DNA of 64,000 nt from Burkholderiaceae bacterium. Its GTDB lineage: Bacteria > Pseudomonadota > Gammaproteobacteria > Burkholderiales > Burkholderiaceae_C. The stretch lies in contig CAJYPV010000027.1 in assembly GCA_913776825.1 (NCBI GenBank), forward strand, positions 186,001 to 250,000, given 5' to 3'. Positions 42,691 to 51,327 of this stretch are shown here, in pieces (the stretch's first letter is position 1; each line of letters starts with the position of its first letter). The position numbers and the translations under genes are program-made. The notes under the pieces were generated by a model that saw only the letters and a program-made list of their open reading frames with translations, had not been told where the DNA came from and did no database searches.

Positions 42691-42725
42691 CGATTTCTCG
42701 ATTTCCTCGATTTCCCCGATTTCCC
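42691..42725. repeat. Short tandem repeat, about 9-bp unit CGATTTCCC x4
   Basis: CGATTTCT CGATTTCCT CGATTTCCC CGATTTCCC between gudD and the second Bug gene. Confidence 0.7.
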
Positions 42726-42842
42726 ACACGAGACATGAGAGGCGCCGCAGGACGGCGCCCCACCGAGCCGCACGGCGCGCAGGCGCGACGCAGCGGTCGG
42801 GCGTCTCCCCATCCCCCCGATCCACCCCCGGAGAGAGACAAG

Positions 42843-43823
42843 ATGCGAATTCAACGACGACACCTCGCCCTGGCCGCCACGGCCGCCGCCGCGCTCGGCG
42901 CACTGCCGCTGTCCGCCCTGGCGCAGACCGCTGCCTGGCCCACCAAGCCGGTGCGGCTGGTGGTGCCCTACACGCCGGGCGGTTCCTCGGACATCATTGC
43001 CCGCGCGATCGGCCCTCTGCTGTCCGAGGCGCTGAAGCAGCCGGTCATCATCGAGAACAAGGCCGGCGCGAGCGGCAACATGGGCGCCGACATGGTCGCC
43101 AAGTCCACCGACGACCACACCCTGCTGCTGTGCGATGTGACGGCGCTGGCGATCAGCCCGTCGGTCTATCCGAAGCTGCCCTTCAATCCGTCCAAGGACC
43201 TGAAGGGCGTGGCGATGCTGGCCTATTCGCCGCACATGCTGGTGGTGCATCCCTCGGTGCAGGCCAACAATCTGAAGGAGCTGGTCGCGCTGTCCAAGAC
43301 CAGCAAGATCGATTTCGCGGTGACCGCCATGGGCAGCGCCCCGCATCTGGCCGGGCTGGCCGTGGCCGGCGCGACCGGCGCGAAGTGGGAATACATCCCC
43401 TACAAGGGCGGCTCGCAGGCGGTCACGGACACCATCGCCGGTCAGACGCAGGTGCTGATGAACGGCATGCTGGCCACGCTGCCCTTCGTGCAGAACGGCA
43501 AGCTGAAGGTGCTGGGCGTGAGCAAGTCCACCCGCGTGCCGCTGCTGCCCAATGTGCCGACGATCGCGGAGCAGGGCGCGCCCGGCTTCGAATCCGGCAC
43601 CTGGCAAGGCGTGCTCGCCCCCGCCAGCCTGCCCGCTGCGGCCCAGGCGAAGCTGTCCGCCGAGCTGATCCGCATCATCCGCATGCCCGACCTGCGCGCC
43701 CGTCTGGCCTCGCAGGGCGCCGAGGTCTTCACCATGAACCCGACCGAGTTCAGCACCTTCTTCGAGAAGGAGCGCAAGAATTGGCTGAATGTGGTGACCA
43801 AGAACAACATCAAGCTCGACTGA
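42843..43823 (+). CDS. Tripartite tricarboxylate transporter substrate-binding protein (Bug/TctC)
   Basis: MRIQRRHLALAATAAAALGALPLSALAQTAAWPTKPVRLVVPYTPGGSSDIIARAIGPLLSEALKQPVIIENKAGASGN. Confidence 0.9.
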   Translation: MRIQRRHLALAATAAAALGALPLSALAQTAAWPTKPVRLVVPYTPGGSSDIIARAIGPLLSEALKQPVIIENKAGASGNMGADMVAKSTDDHTLLLCDVTALAISPSVYPKLPFNPSKDLKGVAMLAYSPHMLVVHPSVQANNLKELVALSKTSKIDFAVTAMGSAPHLAGLAVAGATGAKWEYIPYKGGSQAVTDTIAGQTQVLMNGMLATLPFVQNGKLKVLGVSKSTRVPLLPNVPTIAEQGAPGFESGTWQGVLAPASLPAAAQAKLSAELIRIIRMPDLRARLASQGAEVFTMNPTEFSTFFEKERKNWLNVVTKNNIKLD

Positions 43824-43949
43824 TCCCGGACGACACCGCGCCGTGTCGGCCGGTCGAGCTGCCTCGCTCGACCGACCGGTCCCGATCCCATCGCGCGCTG
43901 GCGATGGGGACGGGCCCGGCGCCCTTCACCGCTCCTGAAAGACCCCGCC

Positions 43950-44732
43950 ATGACCACACCGACCACGCCTTACTGCAGCTTCCCCAACTCGCTGCGCCAG
44001 CGCCTGCTGGCCGGAGAAACCCTGCTCGGCTGCTGGTGCTCGCTGGCCAATCCGATCACGACCGAGGTGCTGGGCGTGGCCGGTTTCGACTGGCTGCTGC
44101 TGGACGGTGAGCACTCGCCCAACGATGTGGTGAGCTTCATCCCGCAGTTGATGGCGCTCAAGGACAGCGTGAGCGCGCCGGTGGTCCGTCCTTCCAGCAA
44201 CAACCCGGTCGAGATCAAGCGGCTGCTGGATGCGGGCTTCTCCAATCTGCTGATTCCCTTCGTGGAGACCGCCGAGCAGGCCGCGCTGGCCGTTGGCGCG
44301 ACCCGCTATCCGCCGCAGGGCTTCCGCGGCGTGTCGGTGGCCCAGCGCAACAACCGCTACGGCACCGTGCCCGGCTACTTCCAGGGCATCAACGAGCAAC
44401 TGTGCGTGATCGTGCAGATCGAAAGCCCCGCCGGCGTGGCGGCGGTGAGCGAGATCGCCGCAATCGACGGCGTGGATGCGGTCTTCATCGGCCCGTCCGA
44501 CCTGGCCGCCGGTTACGGCCATCTGGGCAACCCGGCGCATCCGGACGTGCAGGCCGCCATGACCACGATCTTCGACGCCTGCAAGGCCGCGGGCACACCC
44601 GTCGGCATCCTGGCGCCGGTCGAAGCGGACGCGCGCCGCTACATGGCGATGGGCGCGACCTTCGTGGCCGTCGGCAGCGATCTGGGCCTGTTCCGCCAGG
44701 CCACGCAGGCGCTGCGCGACAAGTTCCGCTGA
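43950..44732 (+). CDS. garL: 2-dehydro-3-deoxyglucarate aldolase (HpcH/HpaI family)
   Basis: 260 aa; [45 protein letters not shown]...[24 protein letters not shown]. Confidence 0.92.
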   Translation: MTTPTTPYCSFPNSLRQRLLAGETLLGCWCSLANPITTEVLGVAGFDWLLLDGEHSPNDVVSFIPQLMALKDSVSAPVVRPSSNNPVEIKRLLDAGFSNLLIPFVETAEQAALAVGATRYPPQGFRGVSVAQRNNRYGTVPGYFQGINEQLCVIVQIESPAGVAAVSEIAAIDGVDAVFIGPSDLAAGYGHLGNPAHPDVQAAMTTIFDACKAAGTPVGILAPVEADARRYMAMGATFVAVGSDLGLFRQATQALRDKFR

Positions 44733-44789
44733 GCCGCGCCGGCCCACCTTCTTCATTCCCTTCAGTTCAGCAGTGAAAGAGAGCAAGTC

Positions 44790-45686
44790 ATGAGCATCAA
44801 GATCGGTTTCATCGGACTCGGCATCATGGGCGCGCCGATGGCGGTCCGACTGGCCGCAGGCGGTCACAGCCTGTTCGTCCACACCCGCAGCCAGGTGCGT
44901 GACGAGGCCAAGGCCGCCGGCGCGACGCTGTGCGCCAATGCCACCGAAGTCGCGCAGAAGGCCGACGTGATCTTCACCATGGTGCCCGACACGCCCGATG
45001 TGGAGCGGGTGCTGTTCGGCGAAGGCGGCGTGGCCGCCGGCCTGTCCAAGGGCAAGACCGTGGTGGACATGAGCTCCATCTCGCCGATGGCCACCAAGGA
45101 GATTGCCCAACGCATCCAGGCCCTGGGCGCGGACTGGCTGGATGCGCCGGTCTCGGGCGGCGAAGTCGGCGCCAAGGCCGGCACGCTGACGATCATGGTC
45201 GGCGGCGAGCAGGCCGTGTTCGACCGCATCAAGCCGCTGTTCGAGCTGATGGGCAAGAACATCACGCTCGTGGGCGGCGCGGGCGCCGGCCAGACCTGCA
45301 AGGTGGCCAACCAGATCATCGTCGCGCTGAACATCGCCGCAGTCAGCGAAGCGCTGGTGTTCGCCTCCAAGGCAGGTGCCGATCCGGCCAAGGTGCGTGA
45401 AGCGCTGATGGGTGGTTTCGCCTCCAGCCGCATCCTGGAAGTGCATGGCGAGCGCATGATCAAGCGCACCTTCAATCCCGGCTTCCGCATCGCGCTGCAT
45501 CAGAAGGATCTGAACCTGGCCCTGCAAAGCGCCAAGGCGATGAGCCTGGCCCTGCCCAACACCGCCAACACCGCGCAGCTGATGCAGACGGCGGCGGCCC
45601 AGGGCTGGGACCAGCTGGACCACTCCGCGCTGGTGCGTGCCATCGAATTGATGGGGCATCATGAACTGGGCGACGATGCGGCCTGA
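44790..45686 (+). CDS. garR: 2-hydroxy-3-oxopropionate (tartronate semialdehyde) reductase
   Basis: 298 aa; IGFIGLGIMGAPMAVRLAAGGHSLFVHTRSQV Rossmann motif, DAPVSGGEVGAKAGTLTIMVGG. Confidence 0.92.
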   Translation: MSIKIGFIGLGIMGAPMAVRLAAGGHSLFVHTRSQVRDEAKAAGATLCANATEVAQKADVIFTMVPDTPDVERVLFGEGGVAAGLSKGKTVVDMSSISPMATKEIAQRIQALGADWLDAPVSGGEVGAKAGTLTIMVGGEQAVFDRIKPLFELMGKNITLVGGAGAGQTCKVANQIIVALNIAAVSEALVFASKAGADPAKVREALMGGFASSRILEVHGERMIKRTFNPGFRIALHQKDLNLALQSAKAMSLALPNTANTAQLMQTAAAQGWDQLDHSALVRAIELMGHHELGDDAA

Positions 45687-45743
45687 TCACGGCTGACGTC
45701 GTCATTCCTTTGCCTTGCCTTTGCTCTTGCTCCTTGCGCGCCC

Positions 45744-47045
45744 ATGAACCAGGCCCTGCTGCTCGATGATCCCCGCGCGCTGCTGCGCCACCTCTATGAC
45801 GTGGCGGTGGCGCGCGCGCTGCCAGGCCAGATCCTGGCGGATCACCTGCCCCCGCCGCCGCGGGGCCGCACCCTGGTGCTGGGCGCGGGCAAGGGCGGGG
45901 GATCGATGGCTCAGGCGCTGGAAGCCGCCTGGCCGGCCGAGGCGCCGTTGTCGGGCCTGGTGATCACCCGCTATGGCCATCTGCCGCCGGACTACCAGCC
46001 GCAACGGCTGACGTTGGTGGAAGCCGCCCATCCGGTGCCGGACGCGGCGGGCGAGCGTGCCGCCGCGCGCATGCTGCAACTGGTGAAGGACTTCGGCCTG
46101 ACGGCGGACGATCAGGTCATCTGCCTGATTTCCGGGGGCGGATCGGCGCTGCTCTCGCTGCCCGCGCCCGGTCTGACGCTGGCCGACAAGCAGGCGATCA
46201 ACCGGGCGCTGCTGGCCAGCGGCGCAGGCATCGCCGAGATGAACTGCGTGCGCAAGCACCTGTCGGCGATCAAGGGCGGCCGGCTGGCCGCCGCCTGCTC
46301 ACCGGCCCGGGTGCTGACGCTGATGATTTCGGATGTGCCGGGCGACGATCCGGCCGTCATCGCCTCCGGCCCAACCGTGCCGGACGCCACCACCTGCGCC
46401 GACGCGCTGGCCATCTGCCAGCGCTACGGCATCGCTCTGCCTGAGATCGCCCGGGACGCCCTGGCGCGCGGCGATTGGGAAACCCCCAAGCCCGGCGACG
46501 CCTGCTTCGACGGACATGACCAGCGCATCATCGCGGCCCCACGCCAAAGCCTGCAGGCGGCGGCCGAGGCGGCCCGGGCGATGGGCCTGACCACCCATGT
46601 GCTGTCCGATGAGATCGAAGGCGAATCGCGGGATGTCGGCCGGGTGCATGCGGCGCTGGCGCGCGCCGTGGCGCGTCATGGCGAGCCGTTCGCGAAACCC
46701 TGCCTGATCCTGTCCGGCGGCGAAACCGCCGTGACCCTGAAACCCCATCCCGGCCGAGGCGGTCGGGCCGGCGAGTTCCTGCTCGGCTGCGCGCTGGCGC
46801 TGGACGGTCAGCCCGGCGTCTGGGCGCTGGCCGCCGACACCGACGGCATCGACGGCGTCGAGGACAACGCCGGCGGCTTCATCGCGCCGGACAGCCTGGC
46901 CCGCGCCCGCGCGCTGGGACTGAAGCCGGCCGAGCTGCTGGCCGCCAACAACGGCTATGCGTTCTTCGAGGCGCTGGGCGATCTGATCGTGACCGGGCCG
47001 ACGCAGACCAACGTCAACGATTTCCGCGCGCTGCTGATTCGCTGA
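45744..47045 (+). CDS. ttuD: Glycerate 2-kinase, MOFRL family (TtuD-like)
   Basis: 433 aa; LVLGAGKGGGSMAQALEAAW...VICLISGGGSALLSLPAPGLTLADKQAINRALLASGAGIAEMNCVRKHLSAIKGGRLA. Confidence 0.9.
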   Translation: MNQALLLDDPRALLRHLYDVAVARALPGQILADHLPPPPRGRTLVLGAGKGGGSMAQALEAAWPAEAPLSGLVITRYGHLPPDYQPQRLTLVEAAHPVPDAAGERAAARMLQLVKDFGLTADDQVICLISGGGSALLSLPAPGLTLADKQAINRALLASGAGIAEMNCVRKHLSAIKGGRLAAACSPARVLTLMISDVPGDDPAVIASGPTVPDATTCADALAICQRYGIALPEIARDALARGDWETPKPGDACFDGHDQRIIAAPRQSLQAAAEAARAMGLTTHVLSDEIEGESRDVGRVHAALARAVARHGEPFAKPCLILSGGETAVTLKPHPGRGGRAGEFLLGCALALDGQPGVWALAADTDGIDGVEDNAGGFIAPDSLARARALGLKPAELLAANNGYAFFEALGDLIVTGPTQTNVNDFRALLIR

Positions 47046-47142
47046 GCGCGGCGGCACGTCGTCCATGCCCATGGACGATGGCCCGAACGAGCCAGTCGGC
47101 GACCCGGTCGCCCCCGGGCACCCTAACCGTATCAATTTGAAA

Positions 47143-47196
47143 CGGCCGCGGTCGGCGCTGCGGTTGTTGACCTCACTCAAACTGCCGACGCGGCCG
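47143..47196. promoter_or_regulatory. FNR/DNR-like box within a long inverted repeat, upstream of Crp/Fnr gene
   Basis: TTGA-CCTCAC-TCAA (47167-47180) flanked by CGGCCGCGGTCGGC (47143-47156) and GCCGACGCGGCCG (47184-47196). Confidence 0.5.
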
Positions 47197-47234
47197 CGAC
47201 GCGACATTGCGCTTTTGGTTTCTCCGTTCGCGCC

Positions 47235-48026
47235 GTGTCAGACCCTTCCGCCGCCCCTGGTTCCGCGCCTGCTGAGCCCGCCTGTGCCCCGCAGGCGCCG
47301 GTCGTTCAGGACCGCCCGCTGACCGCCTCGCCAGCCCTGCAGGCGCGGATCGACTGGACGCTGCTGTTGCCGGATCTCCCGCTCGATGCCGCGCTGCGGC
47401 AGGCGCTGCTGAGCATGGTGTCGCTGCGCACCTTCCGTCCTGGCGCCGCCATCCATCGACACGGCCAGCCGGCGACGGTGCTGCGCGCGGTGTGCGAGGG
47501 CAGCGTCGGGCTGGGCCGTCGCTCGCGGGGCGGCGCGGATCCCTTGATGCAGAGCTTTCAGCTCAAGCGCACCGTGCGGTCGCCCGCCTGGCTGGATCTG
47601 CACACCGCCTGGCTGGGCACGACCTATGAACTGGATGCATGCGCGACCGGCCCGGCGCCGACGCTGGTGCTGGAATGGCCGGTCGCCGTGGCCCGGGGCT
47701 GGCTGCGTCATCAGCCGGAGGTGCTGGCGGCCTTGATGCGGGCCCTGGCGGCGCAGATGTGTGAGGTGCAGGACCAACTGCACGAGCTGTCCAGCAAGGA
47801 CGCGCTGGGCCGCGTGGCCGCCTGGCTGATGCGGCGGGCCGGTCCGAACACGCGGCTGGAAATCGTCGAGAAGAAGCGCGATGTGGCGTCGCAGCTGGCG
47901 ATCTCGCCCGAGACCTTTTCGCGCATCCTGCGGCAACTGGCGCGACGTCGGCTGGTCAGCGTGGATGGTTACCAGGTGGCGCTGCTGGACCGGATCGGGC
48001 TGATGCGGCTGGCGCGTGACTTCTGA
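47235..48026 (+). CDS. Crp/Fnr-family transcriptional regulator
   Basis: 263 aa; cNMP-like N-terminal domain plus HTH KKRDVASQLAISPETFSRILRQLARRRLVSVDGYQVALLD. Confidence 0.85.
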   Translation: MSDPSAAPGSAPAEPACAPQAPVVQDRPLTASPALQARIDWTLLLPDLPLDAALRQALLSMVSLRTFRPGAAIHRHGQPATVLRAVCEGSVGLGRRSRGGADPLMQSFQLKRTVRSPAWLDLHTAWLGTTYELDACATGPAPTLVLEWPVAVARGWLRHQPEVLAALMRALAAQMCEVQDQLHELSSKDALGRVAAWLMRRAGPNTRLEIVEKKRDVASQLAISPETFSRILRQLARRRLVSVDGYQVALLDRIGLMRLARDF

Positions 48027-48140
48027 CGCAGGCTCGCCGGCGGCTGTCGTCCTTGGCATGGACAGGCGGGCTCGGGTGCTGGTCGGCGCCCGACGACAGG
48101 CATAGACTGATCGCACCGAGGCTTTAGCGGAGTCGGCGTG

Positions 48141-48971
48141 ATGAACACCAGCGCGGAACGGTTCTTTGGCGGTCATGCCTCCTTGCCGGTCATGCCCGAA
48201 GTGGGGCGACGACTGCTTCACAGCCTCGATGACGACAGCGCCAGCCTCACCCAGATCGCCGAGCTGATCGGCAAGGATTCGACGCTGTCGGCCAAGGTGT
48301 TGCGGCTGGCCAATTCCGCGCGTTACAGCCCGTCCCACACGATTGCCACGCTGCAGGATGCGGCCATGGCGCTGGGCATGGAGACCCTGCGCAACCTGGC
48401 GATGGCCGCCAGCATCTCCGGCACCTTCCCTCAGGTCAGCGGGCTGGACCGCGCACGCTTCTGGCGCCACAGCATGCGCACCGCAGGCTATGCGCGGCTG
48501 CTGGCCAAGCTGCTGCAGGGCGACGCGGATGCGGCCTACCTGGCCGGGCTCATGCTGCGCACCGGTCAACTGCTGATGGCGCTGCGTGAGCCGGATCAGG
48601 TGGCGGATGTCGAATCCCATGCCGCCGAGCCGGGCAGCCGGTTCTCGCTGGAGATGCATCGCTTCGCCTGCACCCATGCCGATGTGACCGCCGCGCTGGC
48701 CGCGCACTGGCATTTCCCGCATGGACTGGTGGAAGCGTTCAAGGATGCCAACGCCCCGCTGGAGATCCGTCCGTTCTCACTGCTGGCAGCGGTGCTGCAT
48801 CTGGCCGAAGTGCTGGCCGATGCCGCCGATCAGCGCGAGGATCCGGTCAAGGCGCTGCAGGCCGCGGTGCCGGAGCTGGTCGAGCATCTGCACCTGGATC
48901 TGGATTTCCTTCGGCTGCGGCTGGATGGGGCCGGGGATCCTGGGGCGGATGTGGATTTGTTGTTGCATTGA
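48141..48971 (+). CDS. HDOD-domain protein
   Basis: MNTSAERFFGGHASLPVMPEVGRRLLHSLDDDSASLTQIAELIGKDSTLSAKVLRLANSARYSPSHTIATLQDAAMALGMETLRNLAMAAS. Confidence 0.88.
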   Translation: MNTSAERFFGGHASLPVMPEVGRRLLHSLDDDSASLTQIAELIGKDSTLSAKVLRLANSARYSPSHTIATLQDAAMALGMETLRNLAMAASISGTFPQVSGLDRARFWRHSMRTAGYARLLAKLLQGDADAAYLAGLMLRTGQLLMALREPDQVADVESHAAEPGSRFSLEMHRFACTHADVTAALAAHWHFPHGLVEAFKDANAPLEIRPFSLLAAVLHLAEVLADAADQREDPVKALQAAVPELVEHLHLDLDFLRLRLDGAGDPGADVDLLLH

Positions 48972-51327
48972 TCACCGCCTCCACCGCATCCAGCACCGCC
49001 TCCGGCGTCGCCGGAGCCCGCAGCGGCGGATCGCATCGTGGTCCGCCACAGGCGGCGACCGCATCCTTGATGGCCAGCAGCACCGAGAACGGCAGCAGCA
49101 GCGGGGGCTCGCCCACCGCCTTTGAGCGATGGATGCTGTCCGCGCGGTTGGGCGCGTCGAAGAGGCGCACCCGGAAGTCCGTCGGCATGTCGTTGGCCGT
49201 CGGGATCTTGTAGGTGCTCGGCGCATGGGTGAGCAATCGGCCGGTGGTCGGATGCCACACCAGTTCCTCGCAGGTGAGCCAGCCCTGTCCCTGCACGAAC
49301 GCGCCTTCCACCTGACCGATGTCCAGCGCCGGATTGAGCGACTGGCCGACGTCATGCAGCACATCGGCCCGCAGCACGCGGTGCTCGCCGCTCAGGGTGT
49401 CCACCACCACCTCGGCGACGGCCGCGCCATAGGCGTAGTAGTAGAAGGGATGACCCTGCAGCTTGGCGCGGTCCCAATGCAGCCCGGGCGTGGCATAGAA
49501 ACCATCGCTCCAGAGCTGGATGCGCTTCAGATAGGCCTTCGCCACCAGCGCCTCGAACGGCAGGGCGCGACCACCGCCATGCACCTGCCCGGCATTGAAG
49601 ACCAGCGTGTCGGCGGCACAGTCCAGCAGCTCGGCGGCCAGCGGCATCAGGCGCTGACGGATCTTGCGAGCGGCGTCCTGGGCCGCCTTGCCGTTGAGGT
49701 CCGATCCGGTCGACGCCGCAGTGGCCGAGGTATTGGCCACCTTGCTGGTGTCGGTGGCGCTGGCCCGCACCCGCTCGGCCGGCACGCCCAGCTCATGCGC
49801 CACCACCTGCGCGATCTTGGTGTTGAGACCCTGGCCCATCTCGGTGCCGCCATGGTTCACCAGCACCGAGCCATCGGTGTAGACATGCACCAGCGCGCCC
49901 GCCTGGTTCAGATGGACGACATTGAAGGAGATGCCGAACTTCACCGGCGTCAGCGCCAGCCCACGCTTGAGCACCGGACTCGTCGCATTGAAGGCATCGA
50001 TCTCGGCTCGCCGCGCGTGATAGCTCGACTGCTCGATCAACTGGTCGGTCAGGGGCTGTAGGAGATGGTCATCGATCGTCTGGCCATAGGGCGTCACGTC
50101 CTGTCCCGGCCGATAGAAATTGCGCTGTCGCACCAGCAGCGGATCCAGGCCCAGATGCCGCGCGACGCTGTCCATCATCATCTCGATCGCCAGCGCCCCC
50201 TGCGGCCCGCCGAAGCCGCGAAACGCCGTGTTGCTCTGGGTGTGGGTGCGGGCGCAGTAGCCATGCATCGCCACATGCGGCAGCCAGTACGCATTGTCGA
50301 AGTGACACAGCGCCCGGGCCATCACTGGCGCCGACAGGTCCGCGCTGTGGCCCGAGTTGGAGATGAGGTCGATCTCCGCCGCCAGCAGCCGACCGTCGTC
50401 GTCAAAGCCCACCGACCAGCGGTAATCGAACCCATGTCGACGGCCGGTGATCAGGAAATCATCGTCGCGATCCAGCCGCAGCTTGACCGGCCGACGCAGC
50501 CGTGTCGCCGCCAATCCGGCGATGCAGGCAAACAGCGCGGACTGCGATTCCTTCCCGCCGAAACCGCCACCCATGCGCCGGCATTGCACCGTGACCTGAT
50601 GCGCCGCCCAGCCCAGCGCATGCGCGACCAGTTGCTGCATCTCGGACGGATGCTGGGTCGAGCAATGGATCAGCAGCCCCTGGTCCTCCTGCGGCAGCGC
50701 ATAGCTGATCTGGCCTTCCAGATAGAACTGCTCCTGTCCGCCGACGGCCCACTCGGCCGCCAGACGATGCGGCGCCGATGCCATGGCGGTCGCCGGATCG
50801 CCGCGGGTGAGGTGCATCGGCGGCACCACATACCGGCCCTGCGCATGGGCCTCGCGCGCGGTCAGCACCGCAGGCAGCGCCTCGGCCTGGATCACCTCCC
50901 GCGCCAGCGCGGCCGCGCGGCGGGCGAGGGCGCGGTCGGTGGCAATGACCGCGAACACCGGCTGGCCGAGGTAGCGCAGCTCGCCATCGGCCAGGATCGG
51001 ATCGTCGTGCAGCAACGGCCCGCAGTTGTTCTCGCCGGGAATGTCCTGCGCCGTCAGCACCGCGACCACGCCGGGCTGGCGCTTCAGCCGCTCCAGGTCG
51101 ATGCCGATCAGCCGCCCATGCGCCAGCGGTGACAGACCAAGCGCCGCATGCAGCGTGCCGTGCGCTTCGGCGATGTCGTCGGTGTAGAGCGCCTCGCCGC
51201 TCACATGCAGATGAGCGGCTTCATGCACCCGGCTGACGCCGACCTGCGGTTGCGGCGTCAAGGCGATGGCGCTGTCATCGACCGCGCTCGGGGTCGACAG
51301 GACGGGCGACGCGAGCGGCTTGTTCAT
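48847..51327 (-). CDS. xdhB: Xanthine dehydrogenase large (Mo) subunit XdhB, with unusual C-terminal tail
   Basis: 826 aa from MNKPLASPVLSTPS; HEAAHLHVSGEALYTDDIAE...FRGFGGPQGALAIEMMMD...GTEMGQGLNTKIAQVVAHELG; Pro-rich tail NATTNPHPPQDPRPHPAAAEGNPDPGADARPAPAPRPAAP. Confidence 0.9.
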   Translation of the reverse strand: MNKPLASPVLSTPSAVDDSAIALTPQPQVGVSRVHEAAHLHVSGEALYTDDIAEAHGTLHAALGLSPLAHGRLIGIDLERLKRQPGVVAVLTAQDIPGENNCGPLLHDDPILADGELRYLGQPVFAVIATDRALARRAAALAREVIQAEALPAVLTAREAHAQGRYVVPPMHLTRGDPATAMASAPHRLAAEWAVGGQEQFYLEGQISYALPQEDQGLLIHCSTQHPSEMQQLVAHALGWAAHQVTVQCRRMGGGFGGKESQSALFACIAGLAATRLRRPVKLRLDRDDDFLITGRRHGFDYRWSVGFDDDGRLLAAEIDLISNSGHSADLSAPVMARALCHFDNAYWLPHVAMHGYCARTHTQSNTAFRGFGGPQGALAIEMMMDSVARHLGLDPLLVRQRNFYRPGQDVTPYGQTIDDHLLQPLTDQLIEQSSYHARRAEIDAFNATSPVLKRGLALTPVKFGISFNVVHLNQAGALVHVYTDGSVLVNHGGTEMGQGLNTKIAQVVAHELGVPAERVRASATDTSKVANTSATAASTGSDLNGKAAQDAARKIRQRLMPLAAELLDCAADTLVFNAGQVHGGGRALPFEALVAKAYLKRIQLWSDGFYATPGLHWDRAKLQGHPFYYYAYGAAVAEVVVDTLSGEHRVLRADVLHDVGQSLNPALDIGQVEGAFVQGQGWLTCEELVWHPTTGRLLTHAPSTYKIPTANDMPTDFRVRLFDAPNRADSIHRSKAVGEPPLLLPFSVLLAIKDAVAACGGPRCDPPLRAPATPEAVLDAVEAVINATTNPHPPQDPRPHPAAAEGNPDPGADARPAPAPRPAAP

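Noticed and set aside
41114-42841. 575-aa minus ORF antisense to gudD
   Set aside because: Artefact; gudD on the plus strand is clear.
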